Of a stretch of 64,000 bases of DNA, positions 31,127 to 42,399 are shown piece after piece. Source of the DNA: Doryteuthis pealeii (Eukaryota; Mollusca; Cephalopoda; Myopsida; Loliginidae); NCBI GenBank assembly GCA_023376005.1, contig CM042152.1, forward strand, positions 87,614,262-87,678,261, given 5' to 3'. Under the pieces are notes generated by a model. It worked only from the letters and a program-made list of their open reading frames with translations, had not been told where the DNA came from and made no database searches. The first letter of the stretch is position 1, and the number at the start of each line of letters is the position of its first letter. Made by a program: the position numbers and the translations under genes.

Positions 31127-31222
31127 TAATGTAATAGTTAGCAAGCTAGAGCAGACCATTGTTAGTGAGTTCAATTCTCTGCCTTTGTACCGCATCTAAG
31201 CTAAGCTTAGTAAATAAATATA
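31127..31222 (+). mobile_element. tRNA-like unit F, degenerate
   Basis: 'tgtaatagttagcaagctag', 'gttagtgagttcaattctct' and 'ctaagctaagcttagtaaat' match the array units. A deletion has removed part of the middle. Confidence 0.75.
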
Positions 31223-31336
31223 CATAAAGGTTGCAAGAATTGCCAAGACAAAATTGAACACAATACCAGAAGCCATATGAACACAAGTTCCAGAGTTTCC
31301 TATTCCATCAATAGCAAGTTATTCTGCCATGCTAGT

Positions 31337-31558
31337 AGAAAGTTTGAATTCACAATGTTCTTTTCTATATTGGTTACCCTACCAAGGCTAAATAGCCCAA
31401 TTTACCTCATTATTCATAGCTTGGAGGAGAATAAATAGATTCTTTCCTTTCCCAAGGGCATTAATTCACAGTAAAATACAAACAGCCTTGTACTGAATTT
31501 TGAACTTGACTCACGGAGTCAATTTTCCTACAATGATAACCATTATGCCACATGAATA
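31337..31558 (-). mobile_element. SINE-A, old degenerate copy
   Basis: 'taccaaggctaaatagccca', 'tttcccaagggcattaattc' and 'ataaccattatgccacatga' align with the family but with many differences. Confidence 0.7.
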
Positions 31559-31559
31559 A

Positions 31560-32060
31560 TAATTGTTCTATAAATAAGCCAGTACTTATAAAAGCACAAC
31601 TCTGTAAAGAGATAGAATTTGAAAATAAGATTGCGTTTCTTCAATAAATACCTACATCAACAGGAATGCGCCCTCTTTTCCCAGGGAATAGCAAAAGGAT
31701 GAAAAAGAAATCAATAGTCACAATTTAATCACATGAAATTAACTTGTTAAGCAATGGGGAGAAATAACTTGATTGTAAAAGAGAGAATCAATCAGACCAA
31801 TATAAACTCGGATTTGATTTCCTGATCAGAAGCACAAGTCATGGGAACACTCTAAGATCTTTTCCCAAGAGACGTGTAGCAAGTAGACTTTACCAACTGC
31901 TTGCCTTTAACAGTGAGATATTGACTAGGAGTGAAAACTTATGGCCCTAACAAAATAGATCGAATAACTTACAGCAGAAATGTATCTTTAGCACAAAAAA
32001 GAAAAAACAAAACAAAAAACTCAAAACCAAAAAGAAGAAAGCAAAAATATAAAGTATTAT
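31560..32060. other. Unassigned sequence
   Basis: No gene or known repeat recognised. Confidence 0.5.
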
Positions 32061-32068
32061 TATAAATA

Positions 32069-32723
32069 CTAGCAAATATATGCACCCTCCGGGTGCAAGT
32101 ATTTAAGTTTTAATATAATAAAATATTGTATTAAATTAGAAAGGCTAATGAAACTAAATAAGAATACAGAGAAAAAGATTTGAAACAGAGGGAGTAGAAT
32201 AAAAGATTTGAAACAGAGGGAGTATAATAAAAAATGGAATAACTGAAACTTACTCTTCCATCACTCTTGTCTTTCACTGTTATTTTTTCTAATTTAAGTA
32301 TTTAGTTATAAGAGGAAGTAAAGAATAAAATGACAGTTATTTTATCTTGTTAATGGATTTCATTTAAGATTTATTGAAGAGATTTTTGCTTATATTCATT
32401 AAAATAAAACCAAACAGTTAGAAATCAATAATATTAAGCATATATTTATTAAAATCAATTTTTTAAGATCAATATGCAAATTAGCCTTCCCATTCACACT
32501 GTAAACCTCTATTTTGTTGTATATATAAATACAATTGCATTTTATTAGTATGTAGATATGTTCAACAGTGTAAGTAATGTAAAACAATTTTATTAATAAT
32601 TGAGGTTTAAATAAAAATAAAATCATGGAGAATTTGATGTAAATAACGAAAGGAATTGTGACTTGTATAGTAATATAGTTTCGGTTACAGACAGACAAAC
32701 CCACAATCTCCATTATAATAAGA
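32069..32723 (-). mobile_element. Helitron-like element type 1, full length (655 bp)
   Basis: On the minus strand it starts TCTTATTATAATGGAGATTG after an A. It ends with hairpin gcacccggagggtgc, then 'atatatttg' and CTAG before T. Both ends therefore fit insertion between A and T. A duplicated stretch lies near 32175-32230 (agatttgaaacagagggag twice). No coding potential. Confidence 0.9.
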
Positions 32724-32736
32724 TGTCATTGTTTGT

Positions 32737-32790
32737 TTGTTTTGTGGCATATCAACCTCAGTGGGTCATTTAATGCTGACTAAGTTTTGG
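32737..32790 (-). mobile_element. Repeat-C/SINE-B tail fragment
   Basis: 'ggcatatcaacctcagtggg' and 'tcatttaatgctgac' match the common 3' tail. It starts 14 nt from the Helitron end. Confidence 0.7.
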
Positions 32791-32819
32791 ATTCATTGCA
32801 ATAGTTTGGTAGAAAACAA

Positions 32820-33470
32820 ATGTATATATATATATTGTTCAATTACTCATATTTTTAGTATAATCCCACTTCTTTTCTTGTAGGAAATGTAAAATCCTGG
32901 ATGGTCTTATTTTCGTGAAAAGTTCTTTCAAATTACTTGCTTGGTAGTATTTTGTTTGCACTAGATTAAAGTCTACACACTCTAGCAGTATAAGTTTCAC
33001 TGTAAATCTCTCTTGGCAGGTAGTAGCACATATTGGGGATTCTGTGCCCTCTAGTAAATGATGATATACTGATAAATTAACCATATACATTTATCTTTAA
33101 AAATATTCCCAATATTCAAGAAATGGTTGCCATCTGCATGGCATCAAATCTACTGATAACATAACTTGTCAATGTTCTTCACATCAAAGACATACACTAA
33201 TTTATTCCATTAATTATCCTAGTGAATAATGAGTATCCTTATTGTTATTGTTTGCAACACAAAATTTTGATTGACATGTTCTCTAGCAGAAATTATTTTG
33301 TTGATATTCATCAGTAAAGTTCACAGAATAATGATGTCATGTTGGACTTTTAAGCAACACAAAAGCAGAGAAAAAATCAGATATAGTGTAATGATAAAAA
33401 TAACAGCAATAAAGATAGTCATTTATCTATTTTTTTTTTTTTTACATGAAGCATTGTCAGATATTAAGTT
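32820..33470. other. Unassigned sequence
   Basis: No gene or known repeat recognised. Confidence 0.5.
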
Positions 33471-33473
33471 GGA

Positions 33474-33700
33474 TTAGTATTTTCTTTCATTTTTTGTGCA
33501 ACGAAAAATTAAGATGAAAGAAAATACTAGTTAAAATGAATAGTTGGAAATGAGATGAAAGAAAATACTAGTTAAAATGAATAGTTGAAATGCTCCATTT
33601 AAAATTAAGATGAAAGAAAATACTAGTTAAAATGAATAGGAAATGCTCCATTTAAAAATTAAGATGAAAGAAAATACTAGTTAAAATGAACTGTTGACAA
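33474..33700. repeat. Minisatellite, four units of about 45-55 bp
   Basis: 'gatgaaagaaaatactagtt' followed by 'aaaatgaa' occurs four times (near 33512, 33553, 33609 and 33663) with variable spacers ('gaaatgctccatttaaaa'). Just upstream, 'agtattttctttcat' is the inverse of the unit, so the first unit can form a hairpin. Confidence 0.88.
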
Positions 33701-34320
33701 TGATTCATATAAAAAATGTTTGTTACTTTTTTTCTTCTTTTTTTTTTAAATCACAACCCACTTAAGTCATCAATTTATGACAGAAAGGAACAGTGCAGAC
33801 TGAAAATAATAAAAGGAGCCTGATCATTTCAATTTAGAACATTTCTATTTGTTCTTGCAATCATCATCATCATCATCAACAATGTTGTTGTTCAATAAAT
33901 TCAGATTAGGAATAAGAACGAAAGAAACCATTTCTTAATCCAAAGTTTGAAATTATCTCTTAAAGCATGATTGATCATCTATTTGTTGTTAACAGATTTT
34001 ATAGAAATTGTCTCAATGGAATGTAGAATTGAGTATTGGCGCCTTGCAGGTTTTAGTGCTGTGTATTATCTAGCTAATTGCTTCAAAATTTAAGAGCTTT
34101 AGGTTTTTTTGTGCAAATAAAAGGCATATCCCTTTTTTTTATCTATAAAGTTCACATAATAGTCACAGAATAACAACTTGAGAATTGTAATGAAAAGCAA
34201 CAGATAGGAATAGCAGTCAAAAAAAAAGAAATAAAAGCTATTTCAACATCTTCTAAAAAACTGAGATTTATAAAAGATTTGTCTTTTCTCTTAGATGATC
34301 AGAAAAAATGTCTAACACAT
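33700..34320. other. Unassigned sequence
   Basis: No gene or known repeat recognised apart from a short (ATC)n run near 33860. Confidence 0.5.
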
Positions 34321-34328
34321 ATTTATAC

Positions 34329-34478
34329 AATATAGAAATATTTGTCACTCATCACTTGATAATTTAGTGTCTGACATCTGCTGCTCATATTATCAGTTAA
34401 TAGATTCAAATGTACTATTAAATTTGACTAAGAAATATAGCACTGTATTTTATAAAAACATTATAAAATATAGTGTAA
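34329..34478 (+). repeat. Duplicated block, copy 1
   Basis: 'tgtctgacatctgctgctca' and flanks are repeated at 34828-34928, with the rest of the match at 35407-35448. Confidence 0.88.
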
Positions 34479-34827
34479 TGAATGTGCTGTAATATGTTTT
34501 AATGTTTATTTTTCTATAAATAGTATTTTTCTTTTGCATAATAAATTTGGAAACTTAAATATTTTAAGTGAACTTATTAACATGAGTGTATCTGAAGCTC
34601 ACTCATGCCTCAAATTTTAGATCACAACATGTCATGTATTACCTAAATAGTGAGAATGGAAATTGTAATATTATATAGTACCTAAATAATGACAATGGAA
34701 TCATCTGTTTTTCCTATAAATAATGTCTGATGAAACCTCAGAAGAGAGAAGCAATAAGATCCCACAGGACTTGTTAATTGAACCTAGCAATTGATAAATA
34801 TTCTATTCACCTTGTATCTTAACTTAG

Positions 34828-35448
34828 AATATAGAAATATTTGTCACTTATCACTTGATAATTTAGTGTCTGACATCTGCTGCTCATATTATCAGTTAAT
34901 AGATTCAAATGTACTATTAAATCTGACTATTTACTACTGCAGGAGTATCTTGACTTAGGAGTTTAATTTGTTCCGCTTGTAACTCCAGTTCCTCATATAT
35001 CAAATCAAATGTGGAAGCATGTGGTGTAATGGTTAAGTCACAGGAAATTGATTCATCACCCCGAGTTCAAATCCTGGATGTGGTGGTAATTGCATTTCAC
35101 TTAGCGCTAATACCTTTGGGAAAGGTATGAATCCTAGTCTCCCTCCAGCTATGGATAAATAGTAGGGCAGACTGGGCTCTTTAACCTTGGTTAGGCAACC
35201 GGTCTAGGAGAAGGAAAACTCTGAATTCAAACCTGTTAAACTCCGCTTAAGAAATTTAACCTTGTGTCGCTTCCTACTCGTGCGGAGGGGTTGGTAAATA
35301 TATATAATCCAAATCAATCTTCCACATTGAAATAAAGTGAAATGTCATTAATCCGTTCAAACTTCCATGCCAAACACCTAATATTTTGTTATGTGTTTTT
35401 TTTAAATAAGAAATATAGCACCGTATTGTCTAAAAACATTATAAAATA
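34828..35448 (+). repeat. Duplicated block, copy 2, split by 478 bp
   Basis: 34828-34928 and 35407-35448 together reproduce 34329-34478. The interruption 34929-35406 contains a short AT-rich element ('cttgtaactccagttcctca'...'taatccgttcaaacttccat') that itself holds a SINE-A. Confidence 0.8.
35010..35303 (+). mobile_element. SINE-A copy, full length (family reference)
   Basis: The head is 'gcatgtggtgtaatggttaa' (A box) and 'ccgagttcaaatcctggatg' (B box). The body is 'aaggtatgaatcc', 'ctccctccagctatgg', 'ttaaccttggttaggcaacc' and 'aactctgaattcaaacctgt'. The end is 'gtgcggaggggttggtaaat' followed by TA repeats. The head resembles tRNA-Gln-type D and T arms. Confidence 0.92.
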
Positions 35449-35456
35449 GTAAGTAA

Positions 35457-35660
35457 AGTAAGTAAAGTCGTCGGGGCTGCCTAAAGTCGGTATCAGCCAA
35501 TCAGCGAGGGAGTCTATCCCCTTTTCAATAGTACTAGACCAAGGAGATTGTTTTAGCATCTGAGGTGGAGCGCCACACCTACCATCAGCTCCTTACTTTA
35601 CCGCACAGATCCCTGTGCTACTCATATGCTGAGTTGGCAAGGACTGGTATCGAACTAAGT
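35457..35660 (-). mobile_element. SINE-T copy, inverted partner of the next
   Basis: The minus strand has the family body. It stops inside the tRNA B-box region at the same point as its partner. The palindromic centre is ggtatcgaacta-6 nt-tagttcgatacc around 35660. Confidence 0.82.
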
Positions 35661-35815
35661 TCCTAGTTCGATACCGGCCGTCACCAACACAGCGTATGAG
35701 TAGCACAGGGATCTGTGCGATAAAGTGAGAAGCTGATGGTATGTGTGGCACTCAGATACTAAAAAAAAAACAATCTCCTTGGTCTAGCGCTAATGAAAAG
35801 GGGATAGATTTTAAG
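35661..35815 (+). mobile_element. SINE-T copy, head-to-head with the previous
   Basis: It begins 'tagttcgataccggccgtca' and continues into 'gagaagctgatggtatgtgt' and 'ctccttggtctagcgctaat'. The 3' end is truncated. Confidence 0.82.
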
Positions 35816-37270
35816 AGTGAAAAGTCCTAAAACAAAGAATTTTCTTGGGAAATATCTCATCAACCGATCCAAGGTGATTAAGTAAAAAAAAATAAATAAA
35901 TAAAAATTCTTATTTTCAAACAAAAACAAATATATATATATATTATATATATATATATATATATTTCTTCTTTTGGAGAATGCTTATTTAGATTCTCAGA
36001 TTACAGATCTGACGAATCTTTTTTTTTTTTTTTTTTTTTTTTTTGTGGGGACAGCGCACACAACACAGACGATGTGTCATGGCAAACTTACAAAAACGTA
36101 TCCGATTACATAGCAGGAGTTCAAGAAGACATTGAGAAATTGAAACCTAAATTTACACATTGCATCATCAGAATTCATTCTTCCACTTATTAGATATATC
36201 TGGGTTTTTTCATTCTGATGAGACACTTGATAAGTTTGGGTAAGTCAGGGAAATATTGACTGATGAATAAACATGGCTGGAATGAAAAGATTTCTTGATA
36301 TGATAATCAATGTTCTTGGATTTTGAGTTGTAAATGAATTCCAAAGAAAATTAACGTTGCATATTTCATTCAGTCATTTGTCATTATCAGTAGAACACAC
36401 AAATGACATTTTCTGGCCTAGGCTTCCATTTCTAAAACCCTTTGGTCTAAACACTAAGAGATAAGATTTTTCATTCTACACTTGGTTAAATGCTAGCCTC
36501 AAATGATATTCCACATCCTGAATTCTATTGAGATAAGAGCTGACTGGTCATTTCAAACCTGCTCATTGGGATAAAAATCTTTGATTGAGCAATAGTTTAA
36601 TGCTGATTGCTGCTTTACAAATACTGATAACACTTGAACTTTTCACATTTCATTGAACACATCATTTGACAATCTAGAAATTAGTAAAAATAAAAAAGCT
36701 GATTAATCCTCCTATGCAATGCTGTGGTTTTCAGTGGTCATTTTGTTCTGTTCTCCTCTAACTGCCACTAAACCGACCAGTTATTTATGTCTTATTTTTA
36801 TATAGTTATTTTTTGGTTATAAAATTAACTGCAGCCACAGTATCCAATTCAGAGTAGTTTAGTGGGTTTTATTAATCTCATTTTGTGCTGACCATTAGTT
36901 TCTGCGATCTATGAATCCCTAACTGGAAATTGGTACTCACATATGAACCCCTTTTAGTTTACACCACTGATCAGGACAGTCAACACAGTAAGCAGCTCCC
37001 ACATTTTTTTCAGGTTTTCTATTTCTTTGAAAAGTATTTGCTGTTATCCTTTTATTGAATGTTATTTATTTTTCCTTGTACAGTTTCATGGTTTTTATTA
37101 AATAAACTTGATGGCATCAGTAAGGAACATCAAGTGTCCCCTTTTTATGAAAACCAGTAGGCAGTAAAATCTCCAACTTGTGCCTGGTAAATCTATCTGG
37201 ATTTTTTTAGGTGGGAAAATTATCATTAAATACCAATTTATATTGCCTAGTGCCCTAACTTTGTTATAGT
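35816..37270. other. Unassigned sequence with (TA)n and T(25)
   Basis: (TA)n occurs at 35932-35964 and a long T run at 36020-36044. No gene recognised in the remaining sequence. Confidence 0.45.
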
Positions 37271-37276
37271 TATAAC

Positions 37277-37568
37277 TATTGAAGTTAGTCAGTCAGTCTA
37301 CTATTGGTTTGAACAATGTGACTGGCCAAGCACAACTGAACCAGTGTCCATACAACTGGTACTTCAGAACAGTCCACTCATGCATTTGGGTGATTCCATT
37401 CCCTGAGTGCTGATTGGCTGCTTGGTTTGTATGATCCTCTGAGGCTCCATAAATCCTGCCATTTTGCAGTAGTCTTTGCAGCAAACCAGAATCGTATTTG
37501 AGTTATGACTGCTTGCTGTCTTGTCTTGTCAATTCGACAGTAATTGGACATACTATGATTATTCTACA
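37277..37568 (-). mobile_element. Family D element (probable solo LTR), copy 2
   Basis: The minus strand starts TGTAGAATAATCATAG and ends AACTTCAATA. 'ataac' flanks it exactly on both sides (37272-37276 and 37569-37573). It is homologous over most of its length to 20135-20429 and 51994-52305 ('accaagcagccaatcagc', 'ggaatggaatcacccaaat'). Confidence 0.78.
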
Positions 37569-37904
37569 ATAACATTTTGATTTTTGTACCCTTCTCCACA
37601 TGTTTATTGCAATTGGTAACCTTCTGAGAATTTTGAACTGAATACTTTATTCAATTCACAGTGAGAGTGGAAAGAGGGGGGAATAATTTTGCTGGTCATG
37701 CTAGAAGATATCTTATATGTTATTTTTTCCATGTAATTTTGTCTTTTGAGATGTTTGATATCAAGAATGAGGATAATAGTCTAAGTAAATCAATCTATAA
37801 TAATTGTGCCTACCAAAAATAAAATAGAACAAAACATATTTATACTAATGGGTGTTTTTATGCATGTAATGTTTAAAAACATATCCCATGTAATGAATAT
37901 GCAT

Positions 37905-38190
37905 ACTTACCAACCCCTTTGCACGAGCAGGATGTGACACAAGGTCAATTTCTTAAATAAAATTTATCAGGTTTGAATTCAGAGTTTTCCTTCTTTAGAC
38001 CGGTTGCTTATCCAATGTTAAAGAGCCCAACCTACCCTACTATTTACCCATAGATGGAGGGAGAATATTTGGATTCATACCTTTCCCAAGGGTATTAGGG
38101 GTATGTTAAATGCAAACAGCATTGTCCAGGATTTGAACTTGGGTTAATGAGTCCATTTTCTTATGACTCTACCCATTACACCACATGCTG
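37905..38190 (-). mobile_element. SINE-A copy
   Basis: Near full length: tail 'ttaccaacccctttgcacga', head 'taccc' + 'attacaccacatgctgg'. Confidence 0.88.
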
Positions 38191-38243
38191 GTATATGGCA
38201 CTTAATTTTATCAGAGATACACCAAAACATGGTTCATAGAATA

Positions 38244-38878
38244 TCTTATTATAATGGGGATTGTGGGTTTGTTTGTCTGTAACCGAAACTATATTACTAT
38301 ACAAGTCACAATTCCTTTCGTTATTTACATCATATTCTCCATGATTTTATTTAAACCTCAATTATTAATAAAATTGTTTTACATTACTTACACTGTTGAA
38401 CATATCTACATACTAATCACATGAAATTGTATTTATATATACAACAAAATAGAGGTTTACAGTATGAATGAAGGCTAATTTGCATATTGACCTTAAAAAA
38501 TTGATTTTAATAAATATATGCTTAGTATTATTGATTTCTAATTGTTTGGTTTTATCTTATTGAATATGAGCAAACATCTCATCAATAAATCTTAAAAGAA
38601 ATCCCTTAACAAGAAGAAATAAATGTAATATTATTCTTTACTTCCTATTTTAACTAAACAGTTTAATTAGGAAAATTTACCAATGAAAGACGGGAGTAAC
38701 GGAAAATGATGGAAGAGTTAGTTTCAAAGTTGTTCTATTTTTCAATCATACCCCTTCTGTTCAAAATCTTTTTATCTACATTCTTATTCAGTTTCATTAG
38801 CCTTTCTAATTTAATATCATATTTTATTATAAAATTTAACTAAAATACTTGCACCCGGAGTGTGCATACATTTGCTAG
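38244..38878 (+). mobile_element. Helitron-like element type 1, full length (635 bp)
   Basis: It starts TCTTATTATAATGGGGATTG after A. It ends with hairpin gcacccggagtgtgc (one mismatch), then 'atacatttg' and CTAG before T. It is homologous to 32069-32723 throughout. Confidence 0.9.
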
Positions 38879-38879
38879 T

Positions 38880-39830
38880 ACTAAGAATATTGCTAAAATC
38901 TTACCTAACAAAGAGAATGACACATTTTATTCATTGATTATCGAATACTTTTATGAGTTTTCTATGAGCAAGATTATTTTAGCCACTGTCTGTCTTAACA
39001 TAAATCTTACCAGGAATCTTAGACAAAGTGATAAGATTCAAGTTGCCACTGTCGACTTATTGACAATAAAATCTACACGAGTCATGAATAATCTATTCTG
39101 TCTACAAATGAACAAGGAGGAAGACTGCTGCACTCAGTGGTCATCTTTAGAACATTTTTATTTATTTATTCTTTTCATTCTGGTCCCTTATTTTCATCTC
39201 ATTCCATTTTAGGGATCATTTTAAGGTGTTCCATATTAGGGTCAATGTAAGACCAAGACTAAGAATATATGTTTCTCATTTCCAGTCTCACCTGAAAGTT
39301 CTCCCATGAACACAAAACATTGGTACTCAGTTTTATGACTTTGTTAAATTGTGATGTATTTGTTCAGGAAATACGTCAGGAAAATAAAAATGTATCAAGT
39401 CTGTTGGAATATTTTATTTATATAAGGTGTGCTGGAACTCATAACTTAAATTTATAGACTCTTTGTGGCCATGTGGATTCAATCAGCCAATCAACACACT
39501 CGAATATGTGGTTGGTTAACTATTTAATGGTCTTCAGTGAAAGGCATTCAGTTGTTTGTGCTTAACATGGACGAATGGATCAACAACACAAGGATTCTGC
39601 TGAACACTGAGAAACACAAGGATTCTCCTCAAAACGGATCAAACTTAATGCCACTGTAAAGTCCTCTCACCTGCAGTCTAAAAATGGCCACAAGAATCCT
39701 AACAAAGTCCTGTTTTATAGAATACTAATTAACACAGCTTAACGCCTCTACCCTAGGTATGGTTAGCAGAATGAAACAGGATACCCCCATGGACTGAATA
39801 AAGGTTAGGTTCAAAGCTCCCTATTATGAC
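38880..39830. other. Unassigned sequence
   Basis: The 38862-39212 open frame starts inside the Helitron end and has no known domain, so I reject it as a gene. Confidence 0.45.
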
Positions 39831-39835
39831 AAGAA

Positions 39836-39920
39836 GGTTCCAAGTTCAAAAAGAAGGTTCCCGTGTCCGAAAAGATGTTTCTCAAGTCCAAAAAGATGGT
39901 TCCCAGTCTGACAAGAAATA
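39836..39920 (+). repeat. 21-bp tandem repeat, four units
   Basis: Units of the type 'ggttccaagttcaaaaagaa' recur every 21 bp. In frame they encode seven-residue repeats (FQVQKEG, SRVRKDV, SQVQKDG). A short frame (39826-40011) runs on into an acidic Asn/Asp stretch. Coding status is unproven. Confidence 0.7.
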
Positions 39921-40720
39921 CCTGAAGAAGGCAGATAACAATGAAGATGAGGACAATAGTCCGAATAACGCAGATAATAATAATCCTGTTTTAAAGACAC
40001 AAATACCTTGAAGAAGACTGAAGAACACACACACTGAAATAGTGTGACAATTCTGAAGAATGCGTAAATTATTAAAAATACTTAAACTCAGAATTTAAGA
40101 CAATAAAGGATAGCCAAATAATGTACTGAACAAAACCATTGTATTAAGAACAATAAATAATCTAAAATATATATAAATGATATACCTAATTCAGGCTTTT
40201 GAAGAAAACTGAAGAAAATATTGAATCAGTGTGATAAAACAAAAACAAAAATGAAGATGATGATAATAGTAAATAAATGATTTGATAAAAGATAAAATAA
40301 AGTGTGATAAAAGAAAAGAAGAAAAAAAAGATGATAACAATAGTAAAATAATCTATGAATCAATGAACTACTTAAATGTAAAGAATAGAACTGAGGAAGG
40401 CTGAAAAACATATTGGTTGAAGTCCTGTCTAAAAACAACAAAAATGAAAATGCGAGTTAAAAAATGATGTGGAATAACAAATATCTTAAAACTTTAAGCA
40501 CATAGACAGAGCTTTGTAAACATTGAGCCAAAGATTTGAGCAGGTGTTTTCAGGGAGATTGAGAGTAAAAAGGTAATTAACAATGCATAAGTCTACAAGT
40601 CAATTACTGTTTGGTCTTAAAATGGGAAAAGGGGGAATGCCAAATGTTCAGTCTTGATGTGGAGGGACAGAGCAAGCCATGACCTGACCAGGATGGACTG
40701 TCATTCAAAGAGAAGACAGG
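39921..40720. other. A-rich unassigned sequence
   Basis: Recurring 'ctgaagaa' words but no clear tandem structure or gene. Confidence 0.4.
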
Positions 40721-40959
40721 CCTATCATTTTGATTGGATGGACTCAATTTTGTAGTCTCTTCTCTTTTTGGTCTTTTCTTTCTTTTTTTCTCTTCTGTTT
40801 ATCTTTGGTGTCTTGGTCATACTGTTATCCAGATTCACATGCTGATTGGCTGATAAAATGGGACACAAGTGTGGAAAGGTGTGGGGGGGTATGGAGAGAG
40901 AGAGATGAGAAAGGTAAATGACAGGAAAAGAAAATATCCTATAGATACAAGAAAGAAAG

Positions 40960-41200
40960 AATGAGAATAAAAAATGTGAAGAGAGAGAGAGAGAGAGGGA
41001 GAGAGAGGGAGACAATAGATAAATTGTGAAAGAAGTAAAAGCAAGAAATGAACGGAAAATAGAAAATTAGAGTATGACCAAAAAATAAGAAAGAAAGAAT
41101 GAGAATGAGAGAGAGAGAGAGAGAGAGAGAGTAGATAAATTGTGAAAGAAGTAAAAGCAAGAAATGAACAGAAATAGAAAATTAGAGTATGACAAAAAAA
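40960..41200. repeat. GA-rich tandem duplication, two units of about 120-135 bp
   Basis: Each unit has 'aagaaagaaagaatgagaat', a (GA)n run, then 'taaattgtgaaagaagtaaa' and 'gaaaattagagtatgac'. A-rich sequence follows to about 41320. Minus-strand frames here are pyrimidine-composition artefacts. Confidence 0.88.
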
Positions 41201-41329
41201 AAAAAAAAAAAAAAAGAAACCCCAATGAAACAAGATCACAAAAAGAAACTACCAAAGAAAAGAAAAAGAGAAATTGGCAAAAAAAAAAAGATGAAAGAAA
41301 TGCAGAAAAGAAAACAGCAATAACAGAAG

Positions 41330-41840
41330 GGGTTGATACATTGGTATTGTTTCGATAGTTTGAGTTCATGTGTCATGAGACGATTTAAACAGTTAATGGC
41401 TTCCACTTGCACTCCAGACAGACCAGATGTGGATATGATATGATGGGCAGTAGAGTCTGACAGTGTATGTCATCTTTCTGCCATAAGAGACAGCATCCTT
41501 TAAACCAATAGGGAAGTTGACAGGCAGAAAGAGACACACACACACACACACACACAAAATGTAACTTTCTATATTCTAAGACTGAAGAGAAAGGACATGA
41601 GCTTAAAAGAAAAGAGAGGTGGGGGTGAGAATAGGGGTGTTAGGGACTGTACAGATTGACAGATTTGAAAGAAATCTGCCAGAAAGCTTTACTTGTTACG
41701 TAAAAACGAAAAGGCTGATGGATATATAATTCACTAGTAAGCATTCAACAAAGAGATTTAATGTTATACAGCAATAATTTCAGTTCAAAATTCTACGCAT
41801 GACTATCCATCAGAATACAGACTAATTGATACACTCTTGT
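41330..41840. other. Unassigned sequence with a (CA)n run
   Basis: (CA)n at 41532-41558; otherwise nothing recognised. Confidence 0.45.
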
Positions 41841-41892
41841 ATATACAAGGGAGAGTCAAAAATTATCCACACTTTCACCATAGCATATATAT

Positions 41893-42208
41893 GTTTCGTT
41901 AAACTGTACTGACAAATTCATGTCGGACAAGTTTTTGTTCGATCCTTTCTAACTTTCTAGCCATCTTACTACCTCCCACTACCAATTCCTATGTTACTGC
42001 TCGTTGGTTTTTAAAAACAAGACACCTAAAACATCCCATCAGTTTCATATCTGAAGATGGCAGACGGACATGCCGAAAGCGCTCGTAATGAAACCTTTGG
42101 TAGATTGCTACACCAGTTCCACCCTGACATTAAAAAGATGGCCAAAAATTAGAAAGGATTGAAACAAAAACTCGTCCGACATGAATCGTCAGTACAGTTT
42201 AACAAAAC
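41893..42208. mobile_element. Inverted-repeat element, about 75-bp arms, with hammerhead-like motif
   Basis: The arms 41893-41967 and 42134-42208 are inverse complements at high but imperfect identity (core 'ttaaactgtactgac', 'catgtcgga'). The interior of about 166 bp holds the hammerhead-like motif 42042-42094. A (TA)n tract follows at 42242. The text just left of it ('caagggagagtcaaaaatta') looks like a mariner-type terminus, but no partner was seen. Confidence 0.85.
42042..42094 (+). ncRNA. Hammerhead-like motif
   Basis: Stem I is gtttcat (42042-42048) with atgaaac (42088-42094), plus A-T and U-G pairs nearer the core with one bulged A. The core CTGAAGA is at 42051-42057, followed by one unpaired T. 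Stem II is ggca/tgcc with an 8-nt loop. GAA is at 42075-42077. Stem III is the palindrome agcgct (42078-42083), and the predicted cleavage is after C84 in the canonical UC context. The bulged T is shared with the 28.75 kb motif. Confidence 0.55.
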
Positions 42209-42241
42209 ATATTTAAAAGAAAAAATGCCGCCAAAATACAC

Positions 42242-42245
42242 TTTA

Positions 42246-42288
<43 letters not shown>
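42242..42288. repeat. (TA)n microsatellite
   Basis: TA repeats between two inverted-repeat elements. Confidence 0.95.
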
Positions 42289-42291
<3 letters not shown>

Positions 42292-42399
42292 GTAGTGTGA
42301 GATTGTCACTGTTTAAGCTTTTACTGGAACGGTGTGCCCAAATGCAGTATTATTGGAAGAGTGCTCAATATAAAAATAGAGCTGTTATATAATATAATA

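Noticed and set aside
36166..36230. CTGATGAGAC near 36216 as another hammerhead
   Set aside because: There is no GAAA box at suitable distance and no outer stem.
40835..41369. Overlapping 100-134 codon minus-strand frames
   Set aside because: They are reverse complements of purine-rich and (GA)n sequence.
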